Assembly: GCA_964036045.1 (NCBI GenBank)
Contig: OZ038380.1
Coordinates: 124,230,899-124,294,898, forward strand
DNA length: 64,000 bases
Direction: 5' to 3'
DNA from: Eutreptiella sp. 'Long Island Sound 2002'
Lineage: Eukaryota; Euglenozoa; Euglenophyceae; Eutreptiales; Eutreptiaceae
The position numbers and the translations under genes are program-made. Under the pieces are notes generated by a model that worked only from the letters and a program-made list of their open reading frames with translations, had not been told where the DNA came from and searched no databases. Shown piece after piece: positions 32,198 to 41,865 of this stretch (position 1 is the first letter of the stretch; every line of letters begins with the position of its first letter).

Positions 32198-35100
32198 ATG
32201 ACCACCCCGCTGTACCCCAACAACTATAAGCAGTGGCTGAAGGCTGATGGAGCGTTGGAGAAGTGGAAGCCGAAGGAGGCGGGCCAGATGAGCTTCGTTG
32301 TTTTCCAGCTGAAAGCACAAACATTTATGTGCCCGCAACATGCAACCTTCGTTGTCCTCGTTCGTTTTGTCCGTCACATGCTTACTCGACATTGCCCCTT
32401 GATTTGGTTCCCCATGCTTCTGCTCTCTTGATTGCATTCTTTTCTGCACAGCGGGGTACTGGTGCGGGTGGGTCGAGCAAAGGGCCAAGAAGCAGAAGAA
32501 GCTGCCGGATGGTTGGGAAGACGGCAAGGCCTTCTACTTGACCACGGTGCGGCTGTACCACGTCAAGGTGCCGAAGGCCGCAAAGAAGGGGGCCCTGCCC
32601 CAGGTCTTCGACTATCGCAGCAAGCAAGATCAGTGGTTCAAGTACAAGAGGGTATGTCAATGCGTTGCACGTGTGCCTCTAGTTTCAGGGGGGCCTAGGC
32701 TGTGTTTTCTGCGTTCATGACGTGTTGCATCATTGCCTCCGAACGCGCTTCTGGAGCCTTCCGCGCGTTATCCGCGTTCTGCGCGTTCCGGTTTCTTGCC
32801 TCCACCCCTGCTTCTGGATGCACGTCTTGCGTTATCCGTGTTCTGTACGTTCTTTTCAGCTGCAGAAGGACCGGTTTCTGGCCTGGGCGGAGGACATGCC
32901 GCAAGAAGAAGAGGAGGAGGAGGAGGAGGAAGACGACTCCTCCAGCAGCAGCAGCAGCAGCACCAGCAGTGCCAGCGCCAGCGGCGCCAGTGGAAGTCAC
33001 CGGGCGCCCACTCCGGAGAAGAAGGCCGCAAGGAGTACCGTTTTGGAGAAAGAGAAGGAGAAGCACAAGGAGAAGGAGAAGGACAAGGAGAAGGAGCTAG
33101 AGGCAGAAGGAGAGGCGATTGGGCAGCAGAAGCAGGAGCTGGCAGCGGCGGCGCAGGACGTTGTGGTGGTGCAGGGTGCAAAGGGGAAGGAAGGGAAGGC
33201 CAAGGAGGGGAAGCCGAAGGGCAAAGAGAAGGGCAAAGAGAAGGGGAAAGAGAAGGGGAAAGAGAAGGCGGGCGGAGTGGGCAGCGTGGGCTTCAAGATT
33301 GAAGGAGCGGTGGGTCCCCAGAAGTCCATCCCGGCGAAGACGACTCGCTTCGAGCACTACAAAGACAGCGCGCAATACGCGAACGACATGCAGGTGTTCT
33401 TCACGTCCCATGCGTTGTGTTTTGCGTGCCTCTGGGATGCAGCGTTCTAGGGCGTGGTGCGGAACCCCCCCAATTTTGGGTGTTGTTAATATGGTTGGAA
33501 CCCGGAATTTCACATGTTACATGGGTGCACTATGATGCAACAATGTGCCTTTCATGTTTCGTTTGCTCGATATTGCCTGTTTTGCACTTTTTGCGATTTC
33601 ATCTTTGTGTGCTCTAACTAGTTATCGCGGGGTTAGAACGGGGTTAGAGCACTAGTTATCGCGTGGGTTATCGCGCGATAACCTAGTTATCGCGGGGGTT
33701 ATCGCGGGGGTTATCGCGCGATAACCTAGTTATCGCGTGGGTTATCGCGTGGGTTATCGCGCTTCATTTTATGTTTCCCCTTTTCGCTTTAGCTCTCAAA
33801 GCTTTCATATTCTTTGATAATGGCCCTTGCTGCTGCCCACGCTTGGTGCGAGCACCATCAAAAGCTCCTTGGGGTCCGTCGCCTTGGCGGTCCTGAGGGG
33901 TTTACGATGGGTGATGCCAATGTGAGGCGCCCTGTGGCGACCCGCTTTGAACATGGTTTGGACTTTGGACTCCTTGTCCATAAGTCCCCCTTCATGGCGG
34001 ACAAGCGAGACCCCCTGGTTCTCAGCAACTACATCTTCGAGTTGCTAGAGGTAAATCCAGGGGTTGCTGGATTTTTGATCCAGCTTCATCCGGACGATGT
34101 GGACGCCGTGGTGGAGTCCGTCACCGCCCATGCCGAGAAGGGTGCGGGGACGAAGACGACCCTCTATGTGGGTCAGGAGGAGGAGGAGGAGGAAGTGGAG
34201 GAGGAGGAGGAGGATGCGGGGGGGGTGGGGGGTGGGGGGAGGAAGGAGAAGCCCCACAACCCCCTCATGATTAGTGTCCAGAAGGTAAGGATCCGACCGG
34301 GTAAGGGGAAGGGGAAGTCGGATGGTTGGTTCCCCCAACCCCTCACCCACAACACCCGCCGGGTCTGCACTGACGACCCCGAAAACAAGCTCCCCATGCA
34401 CTCCCTTTGCCCCACAAGGGAGTGGGAGCGTGAGTGGTATGGGGTCACCACTCCCAACATTGTTTCGGGGCAGGGGGTGATTCTTTTTCCATTTGGGGCA
34501 ACACCCCCCCTTATTGGGGCGGCGGAGGAGGTGGTTGCCGCCGAGCCCTTGAGGGCCTTTAATAGGGACCCCAATGACCTTGTGCTCACGGTGGGGGGAA
34601 AGCTGGTGGTCAACCACCTCCTGGAGCACGATTTTTTGAGTGATGTGCAGCTGCAAAGTCTTTTGGATGATTTGGATAGGGTGCCTCTCTCAGAGAAGGC
34701 ACCCATTTTCAATGAGAACCCCCCCATTGTCGGCAGGCCCCAAGATTCTGGGACCCGCCGTACATTGTATGGCAACTATGGGGGTGCCAACCACCACAAG
34801 CACAACCCCCACAAGCTCCATGATCTGCCAGTCCTCAAAAGGGTGGCAGATCGTGTGCTTGAGACCGCAAAGAAGACTGTGGTGGGGGGGGTCGGATGGA
34901 GCTGCACCATCCTTGACATGGCCGAAATTTCGAGCTATGACCACACCCCCCAGCACCTCCATCGCGACGCCCCCCCCTACACCATTCCTGAAGGCACATT
35001 GATTGTCAATTGCCTTCTTATGCTAACCCATAATCATGAGGAGGAACATGGGTCACATTTTCTTTTTGTGCCCTCCAGCAGTTCGGGGTTCCCTGACCCT

Positions 35101-38100
35101 TGGGTGGAGAGGGCTGTGCCATTCAAGAGGGGCACTGCCTTTTTTTTTAATGCCCTTGATGTCCACAGGGGGTCGGGGATTCCCAAGGCCTCCCCCATGG
35201 GGGTAAGGGACCCCCGCCTCATGGCATTTTTTGCCATTAAGCTTACCCAGGGGGGGAATCTTCGATTCCCCAACCTGCACGTGACGCAGTCCATTAAGAG
35301 GCCCCAGCTGGGGGCACCTGGTGGCCGGGTGGCCACGACAGTCCAGTGTGATGGGGCGCTTAGGTGTAGGGGGAAGGTGGTAGCCGATTGCTACAGATGC
35401 AATCGGCTGATTTTGTGCACCGCCCACAAAGATGGCCTTTGTGTGCCATGCCAGGAGGGGGAGGAGGTGGTGGGGGGGGAGGAGGAGGAGGTGGTGGTGG
35501 ACCCCAATGGGGTCAGCATTGAGCAATCTGCTGAGTGCTTGCTCCCGGTGGGAACAACCACAGGGCATTTTTTGTTGTCGGGGTGGGGGATTGGGAGGGA
35601 GGTGATTGCCCCCCTCACTAATGAGGAGGCGGGGGCGGTCGCAGGCCACCCCGATCAGTGCCCCTTGGCCAAGGTGTGCCATGGGGAGGCACTGCCCTGG
35701 CCCACCTTGCAAGGGCATGTTGGGATGAAGGTGCCGGCGGGCACCATTTTGGTGGTGAGGAGGGGGTTGTATGGGGGAGTGGCAAGGGTGGCCCCTGAGG
35801 TGGAAGGGGTGGCCCAGGTGGTGGAGTGGCGGCAGGTGGGGGAGTATGCGGCCGTCACGGACTTCGTGTGGCTGCGGAGGCTGGGCCTGGTGCTGGACGA
35901 CGCCAAGAAGGAGGGCCAAGGCATGTGTCCATGTCACCAGGTGTGAAAACTTCCCACAACACCCTGCTCTAACCCCTGCTCTAACTAGTTATCGCGCTAG
36001 GTTATCGCGTTCTAACTAGGTGCTCTAACTAGTTATCGTGCTAGGTTATCGCGTTCTAACTAGTTATCGCGGGGTTATCGCGGGGGGTTATCGCGGGGGT
36101 TATCGCGCGATAACCTAGTTATCGCTGGACCAGGCCCTCAACCTGGCCGCCAAGAAGGGGGAGGAGGTGGAGGCGATGAGGGAGGCCCTGAGGGAGGCCC
36201 AGGAGGGGAGGCGGAAGGCGGAGGTGGAGGCGGCCCAGCTTAGGGTGGAGGTGGAGGGGCAGCAGAGGAGGGGGGATGACCTTGGGCAGCGCTTGGGGGT
36301 GGCTGAGGCGCAGGTGCGCAGCCTCACCTCCACCCTCTGTGCCTCCTTTGGGGTGCAGCAGGCCCAGCAGGGGCTGGCGCCGCAAGGGTTGCGGAGTCAG
36401 GGTAGCGGGAGTAGGAGTGGGAGCCAATGACTAGTGGATTTGCTCAAGGGGTTGCCCAAGGGCGTTTTTCGTGGGGAGGAGCGATATGGGGCCCAAGTGG
36501 ACATGTGCCACTTTGGCCTCGTGGGAAGTGGAAACCCCAACCCCTCTAATTTTAGGGCGACCCACATGGCCGCTGCTACCCTCAGGCCTGCCCTCACCCC
36601 CTTGGTTGCAGACCTCAATGGGTATTGCACCTCCAATGCTCCACGATGGTTCACATGGTGTAGCATCCAAATTGTTCGCCCCCAAGGGACGGACACCATG
36701 GGCCTCCACTCCCATTTGCGGGATGGAGCGCCCATGGCGCTTATTGTGTGTGTGGGGTCTTTCACGGGGGGTGAGTTTTGGGTGGAGAGTGGTGGCCTGC
36801 TGAATCCCTCCTTGAGGGAAAAAAAGCGGCACACCCGTGTGTGCAAGGGTAGGGCGGTGGAGGGTTGGGCATGCACCGCCACCCCCCAAGCCCCGGTGTT
36901 GTTCAACACCAGGGCACTACACGCTCCATTGCCATGGGAGGGCGAGCGATGGAGCGTGATTTTTTATAGTGCGGGGGGGGTTCTGCACTGCACGCCTTTG
37001 TGGCGGCAGCAGCTGGTGTCCATGGGTTTTAGGGTGCCCAATGCTTCCTCTAACCCCTCCAGTTAGTGTAATTTGTGATTCGATTATTGTTCACTATTTC
37101 TATTACTGTACTCTGTGGACTCTGAGGAGGGGCAACTAGCCCGGAACATGTCCATTTGACTGATTTGAATTTGCGATTGTGGCGCCATGTACCCCGTGCC
37201 TGCACATTGTTGACATCTCCAAGGTTTCCTGGGTGCAAAATCAACGTTTGTGAAGGTTTTAGGGTGCCCAACGCTTGCTCTAACCCCACCAGTTAGTGCG
37301 CACTAACCCCTGCTCTAACTAGTTATCGCGGGGGTTATCGCGCTCTAACCGGGTGCTCTAACTAGTTATCGCGGGGGGTTATCGCGCTCTAACTAGTTAT
37401 CGCGGGGGGTTATCGCGGGGGTTATCGCGCGATAACCTAGTTATCGCGGGGGTTATCGCGTGGGTTATCGCGTGTGTTTTTTGGGCCCTTGCTTCAAAAC
37501 CTCCCTCATTTCGTGCCAAGGTCCTCTTATTCTTCATGGACAGTGCTGTCAATGAGGCCCTGCGGGCTCTCAACACAGCTAACCTGCGGCGGTACACCGA
37601 TCTGCAGTGCCCCAAGGCCCGGCGGCGGCGTTTGAAGGCGGTTCAGCGGCTGGTGCGAGTTCTATTGGGTGACCTAGACGTCGTGTGTGGCACCAACACC
37701 AAAGGCGAAGTTTGTTTAAGTGGTGGGGCGTGCACTGCCCTGTCTGGCCCACTTGGCGGCCATCTTGCATTAACAGCTCAGGAGCATGAGGCCCTGAGCA
37801 TGCTACGCATGGCATGCAGCATGCATCTCTCCCAACGGGCCCTTTTGCGAATGCCCCGCCGTTGCACACAACGGGACCTAAGGACCGTTCGGCAACGGAT
37901 CATGCCCTACTTTCCCCAAACCACCATTGTAAAGTCTACCACAGGCCGCAATAGGGCAGCTGCCCATGTGCCTTTGCAATCAATTGTGCAAAATGCAATA
38001 TCTATGGCCCGAGTTATTGGGAAACCCCCCCCTAGTGGCGTTGCCATTGTTGTTATTTCAGTTGATGGGACTTCCTTGTGGAAGGCATCCTCCACCCGTG

Positions 38101-41100
38101 CGGATGTATGGGTTAATGTATGGGGGGGGGCAAAATATGCTTCGAAGGTGAAGCTATGGGCCTCATGGTTTTGCATGGATGGTGGGGATGAACAGGCTTT
38201 TTTGAGAAGCCTGGACATCTCCGCCAACCTCAACCAAGAGGTGAGGGATGTGGAAGAGGACGTTGTCCTCTTTCAAAACCAATTTTTGACTTGCACTGTC
38301 ATTTTGACAGGGGATGGGAAGGGGATGCAAGCAATGGGGGGGGCTGGGTCTAAGTGTTGGTTGTGCAAAGACCCCAATGGGATTGTTGAGCAAAGGGGGG
38401 TGGAGTCCACCTCAAGATGGGGGGCATTCTTGAGAAGTGTGACCCCTCATAGGCGGCCGGGGGACTACCAACATGCAGCATGCCGCATCCTAAACGGCAT
38501 TGCAAAGCGCATTGAGACCACCCTTCAGGCCCTCCCCCCTGGTACCCCTGGTAAGGCCCAAGCTCTTGCAGCTTTGCAGGCCTTCAAGCAAGCCCTCAAG
38601 GATGAGACCTTAGGCATCCCTCTTAGGGAACGCCTCCCTTCGGCCTCGAGGGCCACAGAAAAAGATTACGATCTAACCAGCACCAAAGTTTTCCTAACCC
38701 CCCCCCCCCTTCCAAAGGCAATTTGTGGATTGCCTCAAAGACCATGTCCCCACAGTGAGGACCCCTGGGGGACCTATGTTATGGGTTGTTGTGCATGTCA
38801 TGGTGAAATACATTGAGGGTTTGTATGAGCTTTGGAGTGTGAGGGAGATGTACACTCTAACCCAAGTGGAACGCCACCGTGCGTTGACCACAAAATTTTC
38901 AAAAGCGTGGGGAGACTCAGGTTGGTCCCCCACCAGGTGGATCCATTGGTGCTTGGCACATTCCACCTTTTTTGCCGAGAAATGGAGGAACATTTTTCAG
39001 TTTTCCTCCATCCCAACGGAGTATCGGCATGGGCCTTACAAGAGGAGGCTCAAAAATTGTTTTAAGGGTTGGTCCTTGGTGAGGCCAAGTATGTCCCTCC
39101 GCCACATGCACCATTGCATGTCCATGAACGCCCTGGAGCAAGGGCTTTTGGGACTGGAGGCAGCCAAGGCCTCAGACATTGATGACTTTGTATGAAAAAA
39201 GACCATACATGCTTTGTGCCAAGTGTTTTCTGTTGTTTGTCCTAGTGAGGGATGGAGGAGGGGTGCGCGATAACTACCCGCGATAACTGCGCGATAACAC
39301 AGTTATCGCGCGATAACTAGCGCGATAACTAGTTAGAGCAAGGTGCTCTAACTGCGTTCCAACTCTGTTCTAACTGTGCTCTAACTCTTTGACCCCCCCC
39401 CCCAAAAACCACCCCTACAATGAGGGTTATGTGGGGAAAGAAAGGGGATGGGGGGTTTTTGAGGGTGCTGAATCCATTTTTTTAGGTGGTTTGCCCCAAA
39501 ATTGAGGGTAGGTGGGTGTTCCAGAAATTGCGTTCTAACTAGGGGTTCCGCACCACGCCCTAGAACGCTGCATCCCATTCGACCATGCTTCTAGAGGCGT
39601 CTGCCGCGTTATGCGCGTGATCCGCGTGCCGGTTCTCTGCTTCCGGACATGCTTCTGGAGGACATTTGTCTGTTTTTCGCGTTCTTCAGGTTCTGGAGTC
39701 CGGACTGGCGGAGTATGGGGTGACACTGGGACGGCTGGAGAAGCACTACCGAGTGTGCTTGAGCGCGGACGCCAGTGGTCGGAAGGATGCTGCTGCTGCC
39801 ACCCTGCTGCACAGCCAGGTGCGCCCGACCGCGGCGCAGGGTCTGCTGGCCTGCGGCGTTCAGAACGCGCAATCCGCCTCCGCCGCCCGTGAACACTTGG
39901 ACCGCGTCTACCGGACGTCGGGGCACCGGCAGGCCACGGATGGGATCCTGAAAGGGATCTCCGTTTGTACTGGCTGCGTGGAGGCCCCGGAGAGGCCGCC
40001 CAGCGCGCTCGTGGGGACAGAGGCACCGGGCCCGGAGCTGCACGGGGTCCCCTTGGCAGCGCTGAAGGGGCAGCACCCCCTTGGGGAGCGGAGGCGACCG
40101 CCGCCGTCCCTTGCGAGCCTGGCCGCCGGAGATCTCGTGGACATGAGTACCGACGACCTCAAAGAGAGATACAAGAGAACGGTCACAATGGCCGGCATGA
40201 TGGCGTATACCCTCACCGAAGACCGCGAGGAGGAGCTGCCGGCGACGGGCGCGTGGACGATGATCAAGAAAAGGGAGTTGGCGTCGCTGCGGGTATGCTG
40301 CGTTATTTACGTTATGTACGTTCCGGTTTTTTGCCTCCCAACGCGCCTCTGGAGCTGCTTCCGGTTGTTCTGCGCGTTCGCCGCGTGATCCACGTTGCCG
40401 GAGTCATGCTTCCGGACGTGCCTCCAGGGGTAATAGTCCTCGTTCCGTGTGTTTTCGTTGCAGATGGCAGCAGATTACGGGGTCGCTTGGAGCACAACCC
40501 AGTTGCGTCCGCCACCCCCGTTTGGGTACCCCCATCTCCCGCTCCTGGTCCAGCCCCACCACCACCACCATCACCCCTACGAACACCACCATCAGCTGCA
40601 ACCCCAACCCCAACCGCGGATGTTGGAGCCGGAGCCGGAGCCGTACGTCAAGATGGAGCAGGAGTGGGAGCAAGAGTGGGAGTGGCGGGGCAAGCAAGAG
40701 TACGTGGAACCGGGAGAAGCGGAAGGGGAACGGTGGGAGCAGTATGAGCGGCCAACGACGCAAGAGGAAGTACAGGAAGAAGAACCGATGCAAGCCGAAG
40801 GTAGGGCCACTGTGTGTTCCGTGTTCTGCATGTCCCCCTAATGTGATTTCGGTCATGTTTCCAGAGGCGTCGGCCGCGTTTTCCACGTCATCCGCGTCCC
40901 GGACCGGTGCTTCCGGTCACGCCTCTGGGGGCAGTTACACTGTCCTGCACGCTTTTGGCGTCCCTGGTACAGAGCCCCGAGCCGACAGGGACCGCAGCAT
41001 CACGCCGGTGGAGCAGAGGAGGTCCCCGATCAACGTGAAGGTCGAACAGACTGGGGAGGAATCCGCCGACGAGAATGTTCTGCTGGAGGTAGGTGTGAGT

Positions 41101-41279
41101 TTGTCGTTTGTCGCCGTTCACGTTCCGCGCGTTGGGTCCCTGTGCCTCCGACCATGCTTCTAGGGGCGTTCGCCGCGTTATGCGCGTGATCCGTGTCATT
41201 GTTGGTTTGCTTCCGCCGTGCTTCTGGAGTCATTCGCTGCGTGATCGACGGTATCCGCGTTCTTTTTGCCATTCAGTAA
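32198..41279 (+). CDS. Element 4 accessory gene, multi-exon, with element 2 in intron 3
   Basis: Exon 1 from ATG 32198 (MTTPLYPNNYKQWLK to SFVVFQ; donor unresolved, near 32330-32365). Exon 2 about 32452-32651 (GYWCGWVEQRAKKQKKLPDG, TTVRLYHVKV, QWFKYKR). Exon 3 32860-33393 (KDRFLAWAEDMPQ, Glu and Ser runs, long Lys/Glu section). Exon 4 39690-40292 (VLESGLAEYGVTLGRLEKHY, DLKERYKRTVTMAGMMAYT). Exon 5 40464-40800 (His/Pro and Glu/Trp-rich). Exon 6 40973-41088. The next acceptor at 41276 is followed directly by TAA. All but exon 1 have clean GT-AG ends and join in phase. Exons 1-3 are homologous in layout to the element 3 gene. Function unknown; a chromatin or DNA partner of the transposase is my inference. 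Confidence 0.7.
32700..32858. repeat. Element 4 motif array, intron 2
   Basis: CGCGTTATCCGCGTTCTGCG, CGCGTTCCGG and CTTCTGGA units within the intron 32652-32859. Confidence 0.85.
33433..33465 (+). repeat. Element 2 left TIR
   Basis: Identical to 13402-13434. Confidence 0.95.
33612..33768. repeat. GTTATCGCG motif array (element 2, 5' region)
   Basis: Near-identical counterpart of 13589-13735. Confidence 0.95.
33814..35946 (+). CDS. HRD-type 2-oxoglutarate/Fe(II) oxygenase with zinc-binding tail, copy 2 (open)
   Basis: 711 codons; the likely start is ATG 33820 (MALAAAHAW) or 33814. An N-terminal domain I do not recognise is split by an acidic Glu run (about residues 125-140). The oxygenase core follows: QHLHRDAPP with His383 and Asp385, HFLFVPSSSSGF, FFFNALDVHRGSG with His451, and DPRLMAFFAI with Arg468 as the likely 2OG-binding residue. 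A Cys-rich region at 512-546 (CDGALRCRG, CYRCNRLILC, HKDGLCVPC) could bind two zincs. A GTG TGA follows CAG at 35940; as in copy 1, CAG|GTGTGA is probably a donor, so the ORF would normally splice to a coiled-coil exon, which is damaged here. Such enzymes hydroxylate nucleic acids, proteins or small molecules; the substrate is unknown. Confidence 0.72.
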   Translation: MIMALAAAHAWCEHHQKLLGVRRLGGPEGFTMGDANVRRPVATRFEHGLDFGLLVHKSPFMADKRDPLVLSNYIFELLEVNPGVAGFLIQLHPDDVDAVVESVTAHAEKGAGTKTTLYVGQEEEEEEVEEEEEDAGGVGGGGRKEKPHNPLMISVQKVRIRPGKGKGKSDGWFPQPLTHNTRRVCTDDPENKLPMHSLCPTREWEREWYGVTTPNIVSGQGVILFPFGATPPLIGAAEEVVAAEPLRAFNRDPNDLVLTVGGKLVVNHLLEHDFLSDVQLQSLLDDLDRVPLSEKAPIFNENPPIVGRPQDSGTRRTLYGNYGGANHHKHNPHKLHDLPVLKRVADRVLETAKKTVVGGVGWSCTILDMAEISSYDHTPQHLHRDAPPYTIPEGTLIVNCLLMLTHNHEEEHGSHFLFVPSSSSGFPDPWVERAVPFKRGTAFFFNALDVHRGSGIPKASPMGVRDPRLMAFFAIKLTQGGNLRFPNLHVTQSIKRPQLGAPGGRVATTVQCDGALRCRGKVVADCYRCNRLILCTAHKDGLCVPCQEGEEVVGGEEEEVVVDPNGVSIEQSAECLLPVGTTTGHFLLSGWGIGREVIAPLTNEEAGAVAGHPDQCPLAKVCHGEALPWPTLQGHVGMKVPAGTILVVRRGLYGGVARVAPEVEGVAQVVEWRQVGEYAAVTDFVWLRRLGLVLDDAKKEGQGMCPCHQV
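35963..36125. repeat. GTTATCGCG motif array (element 2 intron remnant)
   Basis: Counterpart of 21866-22050, cut off by the internal deletion at 36125. Confidence 0.95.
36126..36430 (+). pseudogene. Coiled-coil exon remnant of the oxygenase gene, copy 2
   Basis: Corresponds to 22985-23289 in element 1: an Ala/Glu/Arg-rich coiled coil (EVEAMREALREAQEGRRK, VEVEGQQRRGDDLGQRLG) and a Gly/Ser tail ending SGSRSGSQ. The upstream half of the exon and the splice acceptor are deleted, so it cannot be joined normally. Confidence 0.8.
36434..37066 (+). CDS. TET/JBP-like 2OG-Fe(II) oxygenase, copy 2
   Basis: Near-identical to 23293-23925, with the same layout (HSHLRDG, GSFTGGEFWVE, ALHAPLPWEGERW, SVIFYS) and the same His-Ser-His in place of HxD. 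A handful of amino-acid changes (for example K to E near residue 17) and no stops. No ATG near the 5' end, as in copy 1. Preservation of the frame in both copies suggests it was functional when the family last moved. Confidence 0.7.
   Translation: MDLLKGLPKGVFRGEERYGAQVDMCHFGLVGSGNPNPSNFRATHMAAATLRPALTPLVADLNGYCTSNAPRWFTWCSIQIVRPQGTDTMGLHSHLRDGAPMALIVCVGSFTGGEFWVESGGLLNPSLREKKRHTRVCKGRAVEGWACTATPQAPVLFNTRALHAPLPWEGERWSVIFYSAGGVLHCTPLWRQQLVSMGFRVPNASSNPSS
37308..37472. repeat. GTTATCGCG motif array (element 2, before transposase)
   Basis: Near-identical counterpart of 24165-24332. Confidence 0.95.
37536..39195 (+). pseudogene. Element 2 DDE-type transposase candidate, copy 2 (frameshifted)
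   Basis: ATG at 37536. Carries ISVDGTSLW (copy 1 has Ala for Gly), LTGDGKGMQAMGG, CWLCKD and, after a frameshift, RWIHWCLAHSTFF and IPTEYRHGPYKRR, ending ASDIDDFV at 39195. The only lesion seen is one extra C in a run at about 38698-38709, which shifts the frame before the third acidic residue. Copy 1 is intact at this site but broken elsewhere, so the two copies show the gene's full extent of about 553 codons. Confidence 0.65.
39266..39385. repeat. GTTATCGCG/GATAAC motif array (element 2, 3' region)
   Basis: Counterpart of 26125-26235, with one small difference (ACACAGTT for ACTGAGTT). Confidence 0.93.
39545..39577 (-). repeat. Element 2 right TIR
   Basis: Exact inverted copy of 33433-33465. 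Confidence 0.95.
40300..40460. repeat. Element 4 motif array, intron 4
   Basis: GCGTTATTTACGTTATGTAC, GTTCCGG, CTCTGGAGC and CGCGTGATCCACGTT units within the intron 40293-40463. Confidence 0.8.
41105..41270. repeat. Element 4 motif array, intron 6
   Basis: CGTTCCGCGCG, CCATGCTTCTAGGGG, CGCGTTATGCGCGTGATCCG and related units between 41089 and 41276. Confidence 0.8.
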
Positions 41280-41639
41280 CGCCCCAAAAGAAGATGCCGG
41301 CCGCCGGAACCGACTTCGAGAGCCCAGTGACTTGGCCAACGCCAGGTTCAACGCAGTCCACGGCCTCCTGGCCGGATGCCGACGAGGCCGTCGGCCGTAA
41401 GGCCTCCCAGCCCAACCCGGTGGCGCCCGCATGGGCCAACCCAACGCCAGCACCCCTTACCCAACAGCCCCCCCACTGGTGGCAACGCGGTGGTGGCGGT
41501 TCGTGGCCTGCCCCTTGGACCGGCCACAAACGACCCCACAGCGCTGTGAGTTGATACTTACACCACCAGCCGACCCGCATGGCGGGAAGGGGGAGAGAAA
41601 ACATTAACGGATACACGGTTTGATTGGAAAAAGAATACG

Positions 41640-41800
41640 ACCCACCGTTTTCTCCGTTGCCTGCGTTCTCCGTGCTCTGTTTCGTGCGCCTCTCGCATGC
41701 TTCTGGAAGCATTCCCCTGTGTTTTTCGCGTTATCCGCGTTCTGCGCGTTCCGGTTAGCGTGCCTACGAACGTGCCTCTAGAAGCTGTGCACACTGTGTT
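41640..41800. repeat. Element 4 motif array, before the transposase
   Basis: CGCGTTATCCGCGTTCTGCG, CGTTCCGG and TGCTTCTGGAAGC units upstream of the transposase start. Confidence 0.85.
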
Positions 41801-41865
41801 TCGCGTATTCGGTGTGTACTGTGTGTCCCATCATTGCTACCAGCATTATTTTAGAGCACTTTGAA

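Larger units (their letters stand above)
33433..39577 (+). mobile_element. Element 2: 6.1-kb second copy of the element 1 family
   Basis: Same 33-bp TIRs (33433-33465 and 39545-39577) and the same gene order as element 1. It is inserted in intron 3 of the element 4 accessory gene. Flanks are TC on the left and TT on the right, so the 2-bp duplication is imperfect here; the joined flanks (GTGCCTC + TCGACCATGCTTCTAG) match another element 4 intron sequence near 41140-41160, supporting the boundary. Compared with element 1 it lacks element 1b and has an internal deletion of about 0.96 kb at 36125 joining the intron array to the coiled-coil exon. Confidence 0.92.

Noticed and set aside
33431-39579. 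A clean TA duplication for element 2
   Set aside because: Flanks read TC and TT; I report the duplication as imperfect and do not force the TA seen at element 1.
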